From Hemibagrus wyckioides (Eukaryota; Chordata; Actinopteri; Siluriformes; Bagridae): a stretch of DNA of 64,000 nt. Positions within the stretch are counted from its first letter, which is position 1; each line of letters opens with the position of its first letter. The stretch covers positions 15,043,917 through 15,107,916 of the forward strand of contig NC_080735.1 in the NCBI RefSeq assembly GCF_019097595.1. Direction: 5' to 3'. This document shows, piece by piece, positions 1-13,140 of this stretch. The notes under the pieces are model-generated. The model saw only the letters and a program-made list of their open reading frames with translations, made no database searches and was not told the DNA's origin. The translations under genes and the position numbers were made by a program.

Positions 1-215
1 GGGGTGTACTCACTTTTGTTGCCAACGGTTTAGACATTAATGGCTGTGTGTTGAGTTATTTTGAGGGGACAGCAAATTTACACTGTTATACAGGCTGTAC
101 ACTCACTACTTTACATTGTAGCAGAGTGTCATTTCTTCAGTGTTGTCACATGAAAAGATATAATAAAATATTTACAAAAATGTGAGGGGTGTACTGACTT
201 TTGTGAGATACTGTA
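1..215 (+). mobile_element. Tc1/mariner transposon 3' end, U1
   Basis: Ends in a terminal-inverted-repeat-like sequence, GAGGGGTGTACTGACTTTTG followed by TGAGATACTGTA, typical in style of teleost Tc1/mariner elements. Only the right end is present and no transposase frame survives. Confidence 0.6.
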
Positions 216-735
216 AATCAAATAATTTGTGTGCACAAACACTTACCTTTCACAACGCCCTCTCAACCTGTCTGTCTTCTTGTGAATTCGGCTGTAAACA
301 GTTCTTCAGAAACAGCGCAAATTGCTTTGATTACAGTGATCTTTGCATGTCTTTGGATGCCTTTGCATGCCTTTGCATGCCTTTGTCCATATTAGGTTTT
401 TCTTGGCATGTCTTACGATACTTGTACTTTCTGCATGAGAACACTTGCTGAATGAAACGTCTCTGCCCTCATGCTCCCCTTCCCCCTCCACACCAAGCAC
501 ATTTCACAAAAGACCACCGAAGTTTAGTTGTACGTTAAACTAAAATGAAACAGAGCAACTTGCTAAAGTATGTGTGAAAAAGACATCGTGCAGCCGCAGA
601 AGAAAGATAATTTTCAGGAGCCATCAATCTCGAGCAGTAAGGAGCTGACTATTACCTCATTCACCTATTACTCCATCACACTTGCTATTACTATTACTCT
701 GGTGCACACTTTAACATCGCTTTTGAGGATTCTGA
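216..735 (-). promoter_or_regulatory. SNTX-gene 5' module remnant in U1
   Basis: Similar to the upstream exon/promoter region of the SNTX-like gene at about 30992-31550. On the minus strand it keeps the same exon end and intact splice donor (GTTGTGAAAG before GTAAGTG, near 245). A short 11-bp tandem run of TGCATGCCTTT type stands where the gene's TATA box would be. Probably a nonfunctional duplicate. No coding exon lies next to it within the window. Confidence 0.5.
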
Positions 736-1538
736 ACCTAAATTATTTGTTAGAACTATAAAAACTAGTTCATGCTTTTGTTACTTCTAGTTGGATTATT
801 GTAATGCCTTACTGTCTGGATGTTTCAGTAGGAGCATAAACAATCTCCAGTTAGTCCAGAACACAGCAGCTAGAGTCCTAACCAGAACCAGAAGATATGA
901 ACACATCCCTCCAATCTTATCCATACTGCACTGGCTCCCAGCCAAATTTCACATTGATTCTAAAATACTTTTACTAACCTATAAAACACTAAATGGTCTC
1001 AGGCCATAGTACCTGAGTGATCTTTTGGTTATTTATGATCTGCAATGCCTACATCGATCAAAGGGTGCAGGTTATTTGGTAGTACCTTAAGTAGCAAAGG
1101 ATATAGCAGGGGGCAGAGCTTTTTCTTACAAAGCCACAATTCCACAGTTATGGAACAGCCTTTCAATTAGTGTTCGGGATTCAGACACAGTCTCAATGTT
1201 TAAGTCTAGTCTAAAGACACATTTGTTAAGTCAAGCTTTTAATATATAGTTTTTTTTTAGGTAAAGGAGCAGATCTAGAAGGTTCATGGGAATAGAGTGT
1301 TTGGTGTACTGGGATGTTTGGATGCTGTTGCCTTTACCACCCTCACAAGTCGCTCAGGTTTGCTGACTGTGAAATGGTTGAATGCTTTATGTCCCAGGAA
1401 GCCTTCATGTCTGTTACCTTCTCGCTCTCCCTTTTAGTTATGCTGTCATAGCTAGTCTTGCCAGAGTCCCTGCCTGTACGTTTCACATAAACTATATTGT
1501 CTCTAAACATCACATGATCACAAGCATACTTAATTTCT

Positions 1539-1582
<44 letters not shown>

Positions 1583-1690
1583 GTTTTTCTCTGTCAAGCA
1601 TACATTCAACTCCCAAACTCCCAGTGTTCTGAGTTTCCAGTGTGACCACTGGCGCTACCCCTAGTCAGAGTCTCCTCATTTACTGGTGCT
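736..1690 (+). mobile_element. L2-like LINE, reverse transcriptase C-terminal part and 3' UTR (U1)
   Basis: 791-1009 encodes the end of an L2-type reverse transcriptase, recognisable by DYCNALLSG, LQLVQNTAARVLTRT and ILSILHWLPA. The frame stops at 1007 and continues out of frame (SVRDSDT-type ending near 1180). The 3' UTR contains a (CT)n run near 1545-1575. It is separated from the upstream part of the same enzyme by the mariner fragment and the 5' module. Confidence 0.82.
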
Positions 1691-1710
1691 CACTGACGCT
1701 GTGGATGGGA

Positions 1711-2174
1711 GTTAAGGACCACAGAGTCTTTGTCTCTTTTGAGACTGAGAGCAATATCATGAAGGTACCTTGGCCCAGTCTGCAAATTTATTTCAAAGCT
1801 GAAAGAAATCATTTTTAACATTTAATTTACTGTAACTGTAACAGATAGTGAGAAATTTCAAGCTATTCTATTCAATATTGCCTTTCATTCAAACTGTCTT
1901 GAAATGAATATGCATTTAGCATACCATTCACAATCTGATGGAACAACCACTTGGAAGAACAAAGCCACATCAGGTCTCAAGCCTCCAGGGATTGATCCTA
2001 AAAATGGATTGCTCTGTTGTGTTTAAGCATCATTCATGTTATAATGATAAAAATCTATTCATGTGGTTATAGTATCATAAACATTCAATCTATTGGCTTG
2101 CTCATTCATTCTGAAATTGACTCTGAAATGAAGATGTTACTCACAGGGTTGCAGACTGGATGTGGCACATCAGA
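1711..2174 (-). pseudogene. Galectin-type CRD exon remnants in U1
   Basis: Minus strand, three recognisable pieces: a 30-nt microexon (2174-2145), an 89-nt exon (2013-1925) with the galectin N-terminal motif SIPGGLRP, and the start of the core exon (1798-1711, FEINLQTGPRYLHDIAL). The core exon is cut by a deletion before the tryptophan-containing loop, and exons 4 and 5 are absent. Exon lengths of 30 and 89 nt and the donors (GTGAGT, GTATGC) match the better-preserved sets at 25138-24380 and 27802-27042. A fragment without a full carbohydrate-binding fold. Confidence 0.7.
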
Positions 2175-2394
2175 CTGGATGTCAGAATGATTTGTGCGTG
2201 AGATGCCAGTGTTCAGTTCCTTACCAAAAGTAGATGTGCTCCAATTCTGGAGAGAGAGCATATGCATACGAATTCAAACTCATGTATGAATAATACTAAT
2301 GAAACTTGCTTGTTTCTCATTTATGACAAACGAAAGTGCTGTAAACTTGATGTTAGATTACAAAGCGAAAACAATTACATCAAAAATACAACGA

Positions 2395-3792
2395 GAACTA
2401 AAGGTAATCAAGGCAAGGGGATTGCAAAAACTGCTAGATTTGAGCGAGAAGTCATTCATATAAAGTTAACTCGACCTAAAACAGTGCACAGAGCAGGACA
2501 TCTAAAATGAAAAAAGGCAGACTCACACAAGCATTAAAACAATCAGCTAGGAAACTAGAACATAAATGGCATCAAACTAAATTGGCAGTATTTCAGTTAG
2601 CATGGAAGGAAAGCCTTCTGAGCTACAAAACTTCTCTTAGTACCGCTAGATCAGCACATCTCTCTGCCCTGATCGAAGATAAAAAAAAAAATCCTAGATC
2701 TTCATTTAGTACTGTAGCAAAACCAACTAGGAGTAAAACCAATGTAAAAAAACGCACACCACTTATGTGCAGCAGCAATGACTTCATGATTTTTTTAATG
2801 GAAAAACTGATAATATCGGGCAAAAAATGTAGACTATTAATTTAAAAGCAATTCATTTGATAGATTATCCTTTAGATAATATAACTATTTCTGATCAGAA
2901 AAAAATGCTTAAAAATGCTTTACTCCCCTTCAAGAGCCTGATCTAATTTCACTAATTCCACATTTTTCCTTAAACAGATATTGCCAGTAGCTACCGCACC
3001 CCTTCTAAAAATGATAAATTCTATAGCACTGGCTATGTGCCTAAGTCTTTTAAGCTAGCAGTTATCAAACCCCTGATTAAAAAAAACGGACCTCGACCCC
3101 TGTCAGCTATTCAACTATAAGCCAATATCAAACATGCCCTTTATCTCCAAGATCCTAGAAAAGGCAGTTATGTTTACACTTACATAGGAAGAAAATTCAT
3201 GAAATGTATCAGTCAGGATTTAGACCTCACCATAGCACAGAGACAGCACTGGTTAAAGTGGTCAATGACTTGTTACTGGCTTTTTATCAGGGTTGTGTCT
3301 CATTACTGGTGTTACTCAAACTTAGTGTAGCGTTTGACACCACTGACCACACTATTCTACTTGATAGGCTAGAACATGTTGGTGTTAAAGGAACAGCCCT
3401 CTCCTGGCTCAGGTCTTATTTGACTGATCGTTATCAGTTTGTAGATCTAGATGGTGACTTCTTTATGCATACCAAGGTAATGTTCGGTGTTCCACAAAGT
3501 TCTGTCTTAGGCCCATTGCCCTTGGTGCAATTATTTGTAAAAATGGTATTAGCTTCCACTGTTATGCTGATGACACACAGCGATATGTTTCAGCTAAGTC
3601 AGATGAGAGACACCAGCTTATTAAGATTGAAGAATGTGTAAAGGACATTGGACAGTGGATGCTTACTAACTTCCTCCTGCTTAACTCTGACAAGACATAG
3701 ATGCTTGTACTAGGACCACATGCAGCTAGAAGTAAGCTTTCTGATTACAGAGTAACTGAGGATGGTCTTTCTGTTTCATCTTGGTGTGATTC
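2395..3792 (+). mobile_element. L2-like LINE, linker and reverse transcriptase palm (U1)
   Basis: 2507-2845 resembles the region between endonuclease and reverse transcriptase. 3204-3641 carries L2-type motifs [34 protein letters not shown] and [11 protein letters not shown]. The catalytic A-motif aspartate is present (FDTTDH). The YADD-equivalent near 3563 is out of frame (CYADDTQRY is read only after a shift). In-frame stops and shifts make it nonfunctional. Confidence 0.85.
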
Positions 3793-4211
3793 TTTTTTTC
3801 AGATCCTCGGAGAGTTCTTTGCCATGAGGTGCCATGTTGAACTTCCAGTGACCAGTATGAGAGAGTGTGAGAGCGATAACACCAAATTTAACATACCTGC
3901 TCCCCATTCACACCTGAGACCTTGTAACACTAACAAGTCACATGACACCAGGGAGGGTAAATGGCTAATTAGGCCTAATTTGGATATTTCCACTTAGGGG
4001 TGTACTCACTTTTGTTGCCAATGGTTTAGACATTAATGGCTGTGTGTTGAGTTATTTTGAGGGGACAGCAAATTTACACTGTTATACAGGCTGTACACTC
4101 ACTACTTTACATTGTAGCAGAGTGTCATTTCTTCAGTGTTGTCACATGAAAAGATATAATAAAATATTTACAAAAATGTGAGGGGTGTACTGACTTTTGT
4201 GAGATACTGTA
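3793..4211 (+). mobile_element. Tc1/mariner fragment between units U1 and U2
   Basis: Starts about where L2 similarity stops (near 3793) and ends in the same inverted-repeat-like terminus. About 0.4 kb of a longer element, without an open transposase. It interrupts the L2 sequence, so it was inserted in the LINE or joined at the array boundary. Confidence 0.6.
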
Positions 4212-4745
4212 AATCAAATAATTTGTGTGCACAAACACTTAGCTTTCACAACGCCGTCTCAACCTGTCTGTCTTCTTGTGAATTCGGCTGTAAACAGTTC
4301 TTCAGAAACAGCTCAAATTGCTTTGATTACAGTGTCCTTTGGATGCCTTTGCATGCCTTTGCATGCCTTTGTCCATATTAGGTTTGTCTTGGAATGTGTT
4401 ACGATACTTGTACTTTCTGCATGAGAACACTTGCTGAATGAAACGTCTCTGCCCTCATGCTCCCCTTCCCCCTCCACACCAAGCACATTTCACAAAAGGC
4501 CACCGAAGTTTAGTTGTACGTTAAACTAAAATGAAACAGAGCAACTTGCTAAAGTATGTGTGAAAAAGACATCGTGCAGCCGCAGAAGAAAGATAATTTT
4601 CAGGAGCCATCAATCTCGAGCAGTAAGGAGCTGACTATTACCTCATTCACCTATTACTCCATCACACTTGCTATTACTATTACTCTGGTGCACACTTTAA
4701 CATCGCTTTTGAGGATTCTGAACCTAAATTATTTGTTAGAACTAT
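4212..4745 (-). promoter_or_regulatory. SNTX-gene 5' module remnant in U2
   Basis: Same module as 216-735, but the donor dinucleotide is mutated (minus strand reads GAAAG then CTAAGTG), so this copy could not splice in the original way. Confidence 0.48.
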
Positions 4746-5494
4746 AAAAACTAGTTCATGCTTTTGTTACTTCTAGTTGGATTATTGTAATGCCTTACTG
4801 TCTGGATGTTTCAGTAGGAGCATAAACAATCTCCAGTTAGTCCAGAACACAGCAGCTAGCGTCCTAACCAGAACCAGAAGATATGAACACATCCCTCCAA
4901 TCTTATCCATACTGCACTGGCTCCCAGCCAAATTTCACATTGATTCTAAAATACTTTTACTAACCTATAAAACACTAAATGGTCTCAGGCCATAGTACCT
5001 GAGTGATCTTTTGGTTATTTATGATCTGCAATGCCTACATCGATCAAAGGGTGCAGGTTATTTGGTAGTACCTTAAGTAGCAAAGGATACAGCAGGGGGC
5101 AGAGCTTTTTCTTACAACGCCACAATTCCACAGTTATGGAACAACCTTTCATTTAGTGTTCGGGATTCAGACACAGTCTCAATGTTTAAGTCTAGGCTGA
5201 AGACACATTTGTTTAGTCAAGTTTTCATTGTATAATTTTTTTAGGTAAAGGAGCAGATCTAGAAGGTTCATAGGCATAAATTGTTTGGTCTACTGGGATG
5301 TTTGGATGTTGTTGCCTTTACCACCCTTACCACCTTGGTTGGATGCTTTATGTCCCCGGAAGCCTTCATATCTGTCACCTTCTGGCTCGCCCTTTTAGTT
5401 ATGCTGTCATAGCTAGTCTTGCTAGAGTCCCTGCCTGCACTTTACACATAATCTATATTGTCTTTAAATATCACATTATCACAAGCATACTTAA

Positions 5495-5527
<33 letters not shown>
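4746..5527 (+). mobile_element. L2-like LINE C-terminal part (U2)
   Basis: 4777-4995 has the same L2 motifs as in U1, with one Ala-Arg to Ala-Ser change (NTAASVLTRT). Ends at a (CT)n tract. Confidence 0.8.
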
Positions 5528-5528
<1 letters not shown>

Positions 5529-6304
5529 GAACTATGATTAGAACTATGATTAGTCGGCACTAAAAAACTAGTTAAATTGCAAAAGGAAGGAGGTTTGGAC
5601 GGAGCATCAGTGTCCCTCTATCTATCTAAGATAGATCTATCTATCTAAGTTCGGTGCCTTGTTCGGTGTTTGTTTATCCACCAGTTCTATTTCTTTTCCG
5701 GTTCCTGTGGGTGCCGCAGCAATCTTATGGTCATCCCAAATGCTCTCATTGGTTGACATGCATGATGACGTTCATCCCAAGTCAGTACGGATCAAGATAA
5801 AATATGCACACAGTATCTGAACTGCATTGTAATATTAAGAATTAAAAAAATAATTCTCATTTTAGAACTTTATTCTTATTTAAAAAAAAAAAGTAGAGAC
5901 TTAATTTATCAAAGGCTCAATTTCATCAAAGTTTCTAAAATCAAATTGTACATATAGCTATTGAAAATTAAACTACACCTGTATATATGCATAAACAGGA
6001 ATAATATATAATTATACAGATGTGGCATTAAAAAATGAGCGCTTTTTCCCGCAGCACGCCACGATTCCGCCCACAGTGTGCTGCAAGATTCTGCAAGTCG
6101 GCGCTTTAGTATTTCAATGCATGTGTACAACTCTGGCCACAGCACATTATACAGTATAATCACTCAAAGTTTGCTATATACATAGTCTTCATACTATTGT
6201 TAAATACACTTGTAATTTATCAGTTTATCAGTTGTTAACTGCACATGTAATGTAATGATTGTGAGAAAATATCCACAATAAATTCTGAAAGAAATAGACA
6301 CAGT

Positions 6305-6389
<85 letters not shown>
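5528..6389. other. Non-array spacer, no gene recognised (copy A)
   Basis: AT-rich sequence with a (TCTA)n patch near 5620-5650 and a (CT)n(TA)n compound microsatellite at about 6308-6389 that hosts the Tc1 insertion. No coding signal on either strand. Confidence 0.6.
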
Positions 6390-6393
<4 letters not shown>

Positions 6394-7636
6394 ATATTGC
6401 CAAAAGTATTCGCTCACCTGCCTTGATTCGCATATGAACTTAAGTGACATCCCATTCCTAATCCATAGGGTTCAATATGACGTCGGTCCACCCTTTGCAG
6501 CTATAACAGCTTCAACTCTTCTGGGAAGGCTGTCCACAAGGTATAGGAGTGTGTTTATGGGAATTTTTGACCATTCTTCCAGAAGCGCATTTGTGAGGTC
6601 ACACACTGATGTTGGACGAGAAGGCCTGGCCCTCAGTCTCCGCTCTAATTCATCCCAAAGGTGTTCTATCGGGTTGAGGTCAGGACTCTGTCCAGGCCAG
6701 TCAAGTTCATCAACACCAGACTCTGTCATCCATGTCTTTATGGACCTTGCTTTGTGCACTGGTGCACAGTCATGTTGGAAGAGGAAGGGGCCAGCTCCAA
6801 ACTGTTCCCACAAAGTTGGGAGCATGGAATTGTCCAAAATGTCTTGGTATGCTGAAGCATTCAGAGTTCCTTTCACTGGAACTAAGGGGCCAAGCCCAAC
6901 TCTGAAAAACAACCCCACACCATAATCCCCCCTCCACCAAACTTTACACTTGGCCCAATGCAGTCAGACAAGTACCGTTCTCCTGGCAACCGCCAAACCC
7001 AGACTCATCCATCAGATTGCCAGATGGAGAAGCGCGATTCGTCACTCCAGAGAACGCGTCTCCACTGCTCTAGAGTCCAGTGGCGGCGTGCTTTACACCA
7101 CTGCATCCGACGCTTTGCATTGCACTTGGTGATGTATGGCTTGGATGCAGCTGCTCGGCCATGGAAACCCATTCCATGAAGCTCTCTGCGCACTGTTCTT
7201 GAGCTAATCTGAAGGCCACATGAAGTTTGGAGGTCTGTAGCGATTGACTCTGCAGAAAGTTGGCGACCTCTTCGCACTTTGCGCCTCAGCATCCGCTGAC
7301 CCCGCTCCGTCAGTTTACGTGGCCTACCACTTCGTGGCTGAGTTGCTGTCGTTCCCAAACACTTCCACGTTCTTATAATACAGCTGACAGTTGACTGTGG
7401 AATATTTAGGAGCGAGGAAATTTCACGACTGGATTTGTTGCACAGGTGGCATCCTATCACAGTTCCACGCTGGAATTCACTGAGCTCCTGAGAGCGACCC
7501 ATTCTTTCACAAATGTTTTTAAAAACAGTCTGCATGCCTAGGTGCTTGATTTTATACACCTGTGGCCATGGAAGTGATCGGAACACCTGATTCTGATTAT
7601 TTGGATGGGTGAGGGAATACATTTGGCAATATAGTG
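6390..7636 (-). mobile_element. Tc1-like DNA transposon, copy A
   Basis: 1,247 bp between TA dinucleotides in a (TA)n tract. Imperfect inverted ends: CAATATATTGCCAAAAG at the left, CATTTGGCAATATAGTG at the right. A minus-strand transposase is split. The N-terminal part (about 7500-7005) has a paired-type helix-turn-helix DNA-binding region and the first catalytic Asp in LWSDESRF. It stops after WQSDG. The C-terminal part (6918-6472) has the second Asp in FQHDCAPVH and the Glu in [11 protein letters not shown] (DD34E pattern). A stop and a frameshift between the halves make it non-autonomous. The plus-strand frames across it are antisense shadows. Confidence 0.92.
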
Positions 7637-8074
7637 TATATATATATATATATAAAATAATATTTACATTTTAAATGAATATGTATAAATTTACCTGTGC
7701 CTGTGTGAGTGTAAAGCTGCAAAGTATTTTTATGTGCTTTGTAAATACTTTATTGCGCTGGTGTTGTCCTGCCATCTGCGTGTAACTTTTTTTTGTTCAA
7801 CTTTAAAGATGCCTGTGCAAAGATGACAATTAAAATGGAAAACATCTTGATTAAAGTCATTATAATGCAAAATTTAACTGGTAGTTATTCCAGAAAAAAA
7901 GTCAAACTAAATAGAATTGTGACAAAGTAGTAATATTTCGCGAATAAAATTAACACTATGAGAATAAAGTAAAAATAACGAGATTCGTAGCAATACGGGA
8001 TTAAATTCATAATATTTTGAGAATAATGTCATTATTTACATTAACGTGTTTAGAGTGATGAATAATATATTAGA
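7637..8074. other. AT-rich spacer, nothing recognised (copy A)
   Basis: A short (TA)n tract, then AT-rich sequence up to the Gypsy target duplication. No coding or repeat family recognised. The copy-B counterpart is 47585-48022. Confidence 0.5.
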
Positions 8075-8422
8075 CCTATTGTAATGATGCACCGGAGGCA
8101 GGTGTAGCAGAATCCATAAGCAGATCTTTATTTATAACAAAATCGGCAGGCAAGTATTGGTATCGGTATGGTCAGGCAAAAAGGGTCAAAAAGCCGGGAA
8201 ACAAAACACTAAGCAAACAAAACCAAAATCGCAAAACCAAACAATCGTAGAACTAGGGTCAGGCAGGGATCATACACGTAGAAGACACAATCGAAAATAC
8301 AAGGCTTGGTACACAATCTTAGAGAATGATACTTTGCGGTGAACACCTAGGCAGAGCTGTTTAAATACCTGAGTGAGATCGGAAGCAAAATAGAGATTGT
8401 CAAAACTCAGGTGACGGCGCCC

Positions 8423-9965
<1,543 letters not shown>

Positions 9966-10179
9966 TCTTCGAACCGGGGCGATACGTGACTGAAAACTTA
10001 AATCTTGTGAAGAACAGGGCCCATCTAGCTTGGCGGGGGTTGAGGCGTTTAGCTTCTCATAGATAGGTCAAATTTCTGTGGTCAGTAAGCACCAGGAACG
10101 AGTGGCGGGCCCCCTCTAGCTAGTGCTTCCATTCTTCCAGGGCAGCCTTTATCGAAAGTAGTTCCCAGTTCCCTATGTC

Positions 10180-11202
10180 TTAGTTGGATTCGGCCTGCGT
10201 GAGCTTTTGGGAAAGGAATGCGCAAGGGTGCAGCTTTCCAGTTTCTGGTTGACGTTGGGAGAGCACCGCTCCTATACCACAATTAGAGGCGTCCACCTCC
10301 ACTACGAATGGCAGTTTGGGGGCAGGATGGCAGAGTATCGGGGCAGAAGAAAAGGTTTTCTTGAGTTTCAGAAAGGCTGCTTGGGCCTGATCTGTCCACT
10401 TTAACTTCTGGGGTTTGTTCTTTAGCAGTGACGTCAGTGGGCTAGCGATGGTACTGTAATTACGAATGAACCTTCTGTAAAAATTCGCAAACCCGAGAAA
10501 GCATTGCAACCCCTTGACAGAGGTAGGTTCGGGCCAGGACATAATGGCGGACACTTTATTTTGATCCATTTCCACTCCTTTCTGCGAGATCACATATCCC
10601 AAGAATGTTACAGAAGAGCGATGAAATTCACACTTTTCTAGTTTCACATAGAGGTTATGGTTAGTGAGGCGCTGGAGGACAGTACGAACGTGGGCGATGT
10701 GTTGTTCTAGGCTGGCGGAGTAAATGGGGATGTCATCAATGTACGCAATGACGAATTGATTCAGCATGTCTCTGAACACCTCGTTTATAAGTGACTGGAA
10801 GACGGCGGGGGTGTTCGTGAGTCCATAAGGCATGACCAGATATTCATAGTGTCCATGTGTCATGTGAAAAGCCGTCTTCCATTCGTCACCCTCCTTAATC
10901 CGGATGAGATTGTAGGCGCTTCGTAAATCCAGCTTGGTGAAGACCCTCGCTCCCTGTAACTGTTCGAGGGCTGCAGGAACAAGGGGAAGTGGATATGGGT
11001 ACGGCACGGTGATCGCGTTCAGGCCTCTGTAGTCTATGCAGGGTCGAAGGCCCCCGTCCTTTTTTTCCACAAAGAAAAACCCCACGGCAGCTGGTGATGT
11101 AGACGGGCAGATGTATCCGGCTGCGAGAGCTTCCTCAATGTATTCCTCCATAGCAAGCTTTTCAGGGAGTGACAGGGGGTAGATGCGGTTCTTGGGCGGC
11201 AC
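10180..11202 (-). pseudogene. Gypsy reverse transcriptase and RNase H start, copy A
   Basis: 340-codon open segment with reverse transcriptase motifs: [33 protein letters not shown], the catalytic YIDD in [12 protein letters not shown] and [14 protein letters not shown]. RNase H begins with [20 protein letters not shown] and is cut by a stop after QAESN, where relatives have a Tyr. Homologous sequence continues past the stop in the same direction. Confidence 0.9.
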
Positions 11203-11446
11203 AGTGTTAGGAAGAAGGTCGATGGCACAGTCCCAGGGTTGATGTAGGGGTAATTTGGTGGCTTTCTCTTTACTGAAGGCCTCTTCGAAATCCAGTTATT
11301 CCTGAGGAAGCGTGACTTGGAGAGAAGACTCTGGGCTTTCGATGGACGTGGATAGGCATGAACAGGTTAACTGGTAGCAAAAACAGTTCGTATGACACAG
11401 AGTGGACCACTTACTTAGTTCCCCTTTTTTCCATGAAATGATCGGG

Positions 11447-12004
11447 TCATGAAGTTGGAGCCAGGGAAGGCCGAGGACGACAGGGTTTGAGGGCGATGAA
11501 ATGATAAAAAATTTTAGCCATTTCGGCTTTCAATTCCCGGTTGAGCCCCTCGCGAAACACCGCCACTAATGCCGTTTCATTCCACCCATACTGAGCTGCG
11601 AGCGTGCGGAACTTGATTGCGAAATCCGCTGCAGTATCAGAGCCCTGGCGTAATTCCAACAGCTGCACGGAAATGTCCTTTCCCCCCGCCAGATACTCGA
11701 AAACTTCTTTGATGAGGTTCGTGAAGTAATTTGCCGAAGTCTTAACTTGGGGATCTGAATCCCATACAGCCACAGCCCAGTCCAGTGCTTTTCCCATCAA
11801 CAGCGATAGCATGAAGGTGCATCGGACGGTCTCGCTGCCATAGACCTCTGGCTGCTGCGTGAAGAAATTATCGCATTGGCGCAGAAAACCCCGGCAGCGA
11901 TCAGCGGCACCATCAAACTTTTCGGGTGGTGCGATGCGTGGTAACTCACTACGCGGGGGTGGTGCTGGAGCTGCAGCGGCTGCGGGAGGCTGTTGCTGTA
12001 GCAA
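11447..12004 (-). pseudogene. Gypsy gag, truncated and run into protease remnant, copy A
   Basis: The start has a proline/alanine-rich leader ([19 protein letters not shown]), followed by a capsid-like segment ending in [16 protein letters not shown]. The zinc-knuckle end is missing. Minus-strand sequence right after the frame (about 11475-11400) encodes, in another frame, a protease C-terminal motif ([17 protein letters not shown]). So an internal deletion joined gag to the end of protease. Confidence 0.82.
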
Positions 12005-12116
12005 GGCGTTGGTGGCTTCGAGCTCTGCTACTTGGTCTTGGTAAAATCAGATCATGTGTCCTTGGCATACAATAGTAGTGCGAAGATCTGCTGGGTTCTC
12101 AGGCGGCAAAGTATCC

Positions 12117-12488
12117 TGTAAGGATGCACCGGAGGCAGGTGTAGCAGAATCCATAAGCAGATCTTTATTTATAACAAAATCGGCTGGCAAGTATCGGTAT
12201 CGGTATGGTCAGGCAAAAAGGGTCAAAAAGCCGGGAAACAAAACAAGCAAACAAAACCAAAATCGCAAAACCAAACAATCGTAGAACTAGGGTCAGGCAG
12301 GGATCATAAACGTAGAAGACACAACAGAAAATACAAGGCTTGGTACACAATCTTAGAGAATGATACTTCGCGGTGAACACCTAGGCAGAGCTGTTTAAAT
12401 ACCTGAGTGAGACCGGAAGCAAATTAGAGACTGTCAAATCTCAGGTGACGGCGCCCTCTGGTGATCTGGTTCCGCAGGCACTGTTACA
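12117..12488 (-). repeat. Gypsy LTR, right (5') LTR, copy A
   Basis: 372 bp, the transcription-start LTR of the minus-strand element. No convincing TGG-type primer-binding site is seen immediately inside it. Confidence 0.88.
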
Positions 12489-12493
12489 CCTAT

Positions 12494-13017
12494 CTTTGTG
12501 TAGTGAAATTAATGTATTAATAAAACTACTTATGCATTAAGCTACGTTGAGAACATGCATAAAAGTGAAACTTTACTCGTTGCATGCGCATCTACCTGTT
12601 TTAATAATAAGGTAGGTATAACTTATCTGCTTTGAACATCTGCTTGTTCACATTACTCCAAACACGCTGATGTATATGGCATTATAAATAAAGCATTACA
12701 ACTTAATCCCTATATTGCATGAGTTTAATACTGTTATTTTAACTTTTTTTTAAATTACCGTATTTGCATCTCTGAAAGCTATTTAGCTTTTTTCCTCAGA
12801 CAGCTATTTAGCGCCTATTAATGCCAAATTCATATAGCATTAGATACTATTCACATTAAGTACAAATGGCTTTGATACAATTTTTTTCCATGAATCAAGC
12901 GGTTGTCCTATCCATTTCACAGTCTTTTCAACTGGTAAATCATTTTTTTTTTTTTGTAATTTTTGTAAATGCAGTTAATACCAAAACATTCACACTTTTG
13001 GGTGGGAGGTCCTAAGC
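12494..13017. other. AT-rich spacer upstream of the BEN-like gene (copy A)
   Basis: No gene seen. Contains a poly-T run near 12942-12958 that differs in length in copy B (52450-52967). It probably holds distal promoter sequence. Confidence 0.5.
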
Positions 13018-13024
13018 TATAAAA
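13018..13024 (+). promoter_or_regulatory. TATA box of the BEN-like gene, copy A
   Basis: TATAAAA in CTAAGCTATAAAATGCTGC, 117 bp before the start codon at 13141, a plausible distance for a short 5' UTR. Confidence 0.6.
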
Positions 13025-13140
13025 TGCTGCATCAAACTAGCCAATGTACAGTGTATGCATTTGCAGTTCATGTAAAAGTTCACTTATTTGGTTGCTGCAC
13101 ATCGACCCGTGGTACTAAACTGTTTAATCTCACAACAGAC

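Larger units (their letters stand above)
1..3996. repeat. 4-kb tandem array unit U1
   Basis: A unit starts at GGGGTGTACTCACTTTTGTT, which recurs at 3997, 36000, 39905 and 43910. Content in order: Tc1/mariner 3' end, SNTX-type 5' module, L2 C-terminal part with (CT)n, galectin exon remnants, L2 reverse-transcriptase part, and the beginning of the next mariner fragment. U1 lacks about 0.7 kb that U3 has: galectin exons 4-5 and part of exon 3. U4 shares this deletion. Confidence 0.9.
3997..5527. repeat. 4-kb array unit U2, truncated at a (CT)n tract
   Basis: Begins with the same unit start and keeps the mariner end, the SNTX-type 5' module and the L2 C-terminal part. It stops at the (CT)n run ending about 5527, where non-array sequence begins. 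Partner of U5. Confidence 0.88.

Noticed and set aside
1343..1645. Open frames rich in Leu-Ser or Arg-Glu near 1343-1645, 5298-5537, 6235-6450 and 41274-41585
   Set aside because: Translations of (CT)n and (TA)n microsatellites within LINE tails.
2262..2510. 82-residue frame upstream of the L2 part in U1
   Set aside because: Spans galectin intron-like sequence and the L2 start. No coding similarity in this frame.
6434..6925. 163-residue plus-strand open frame (and its copy near 46319-46873)
   Set aside because: Antisense of the Tc1 transposase C-terminal half. The minus strand carries the catalytic motifs.
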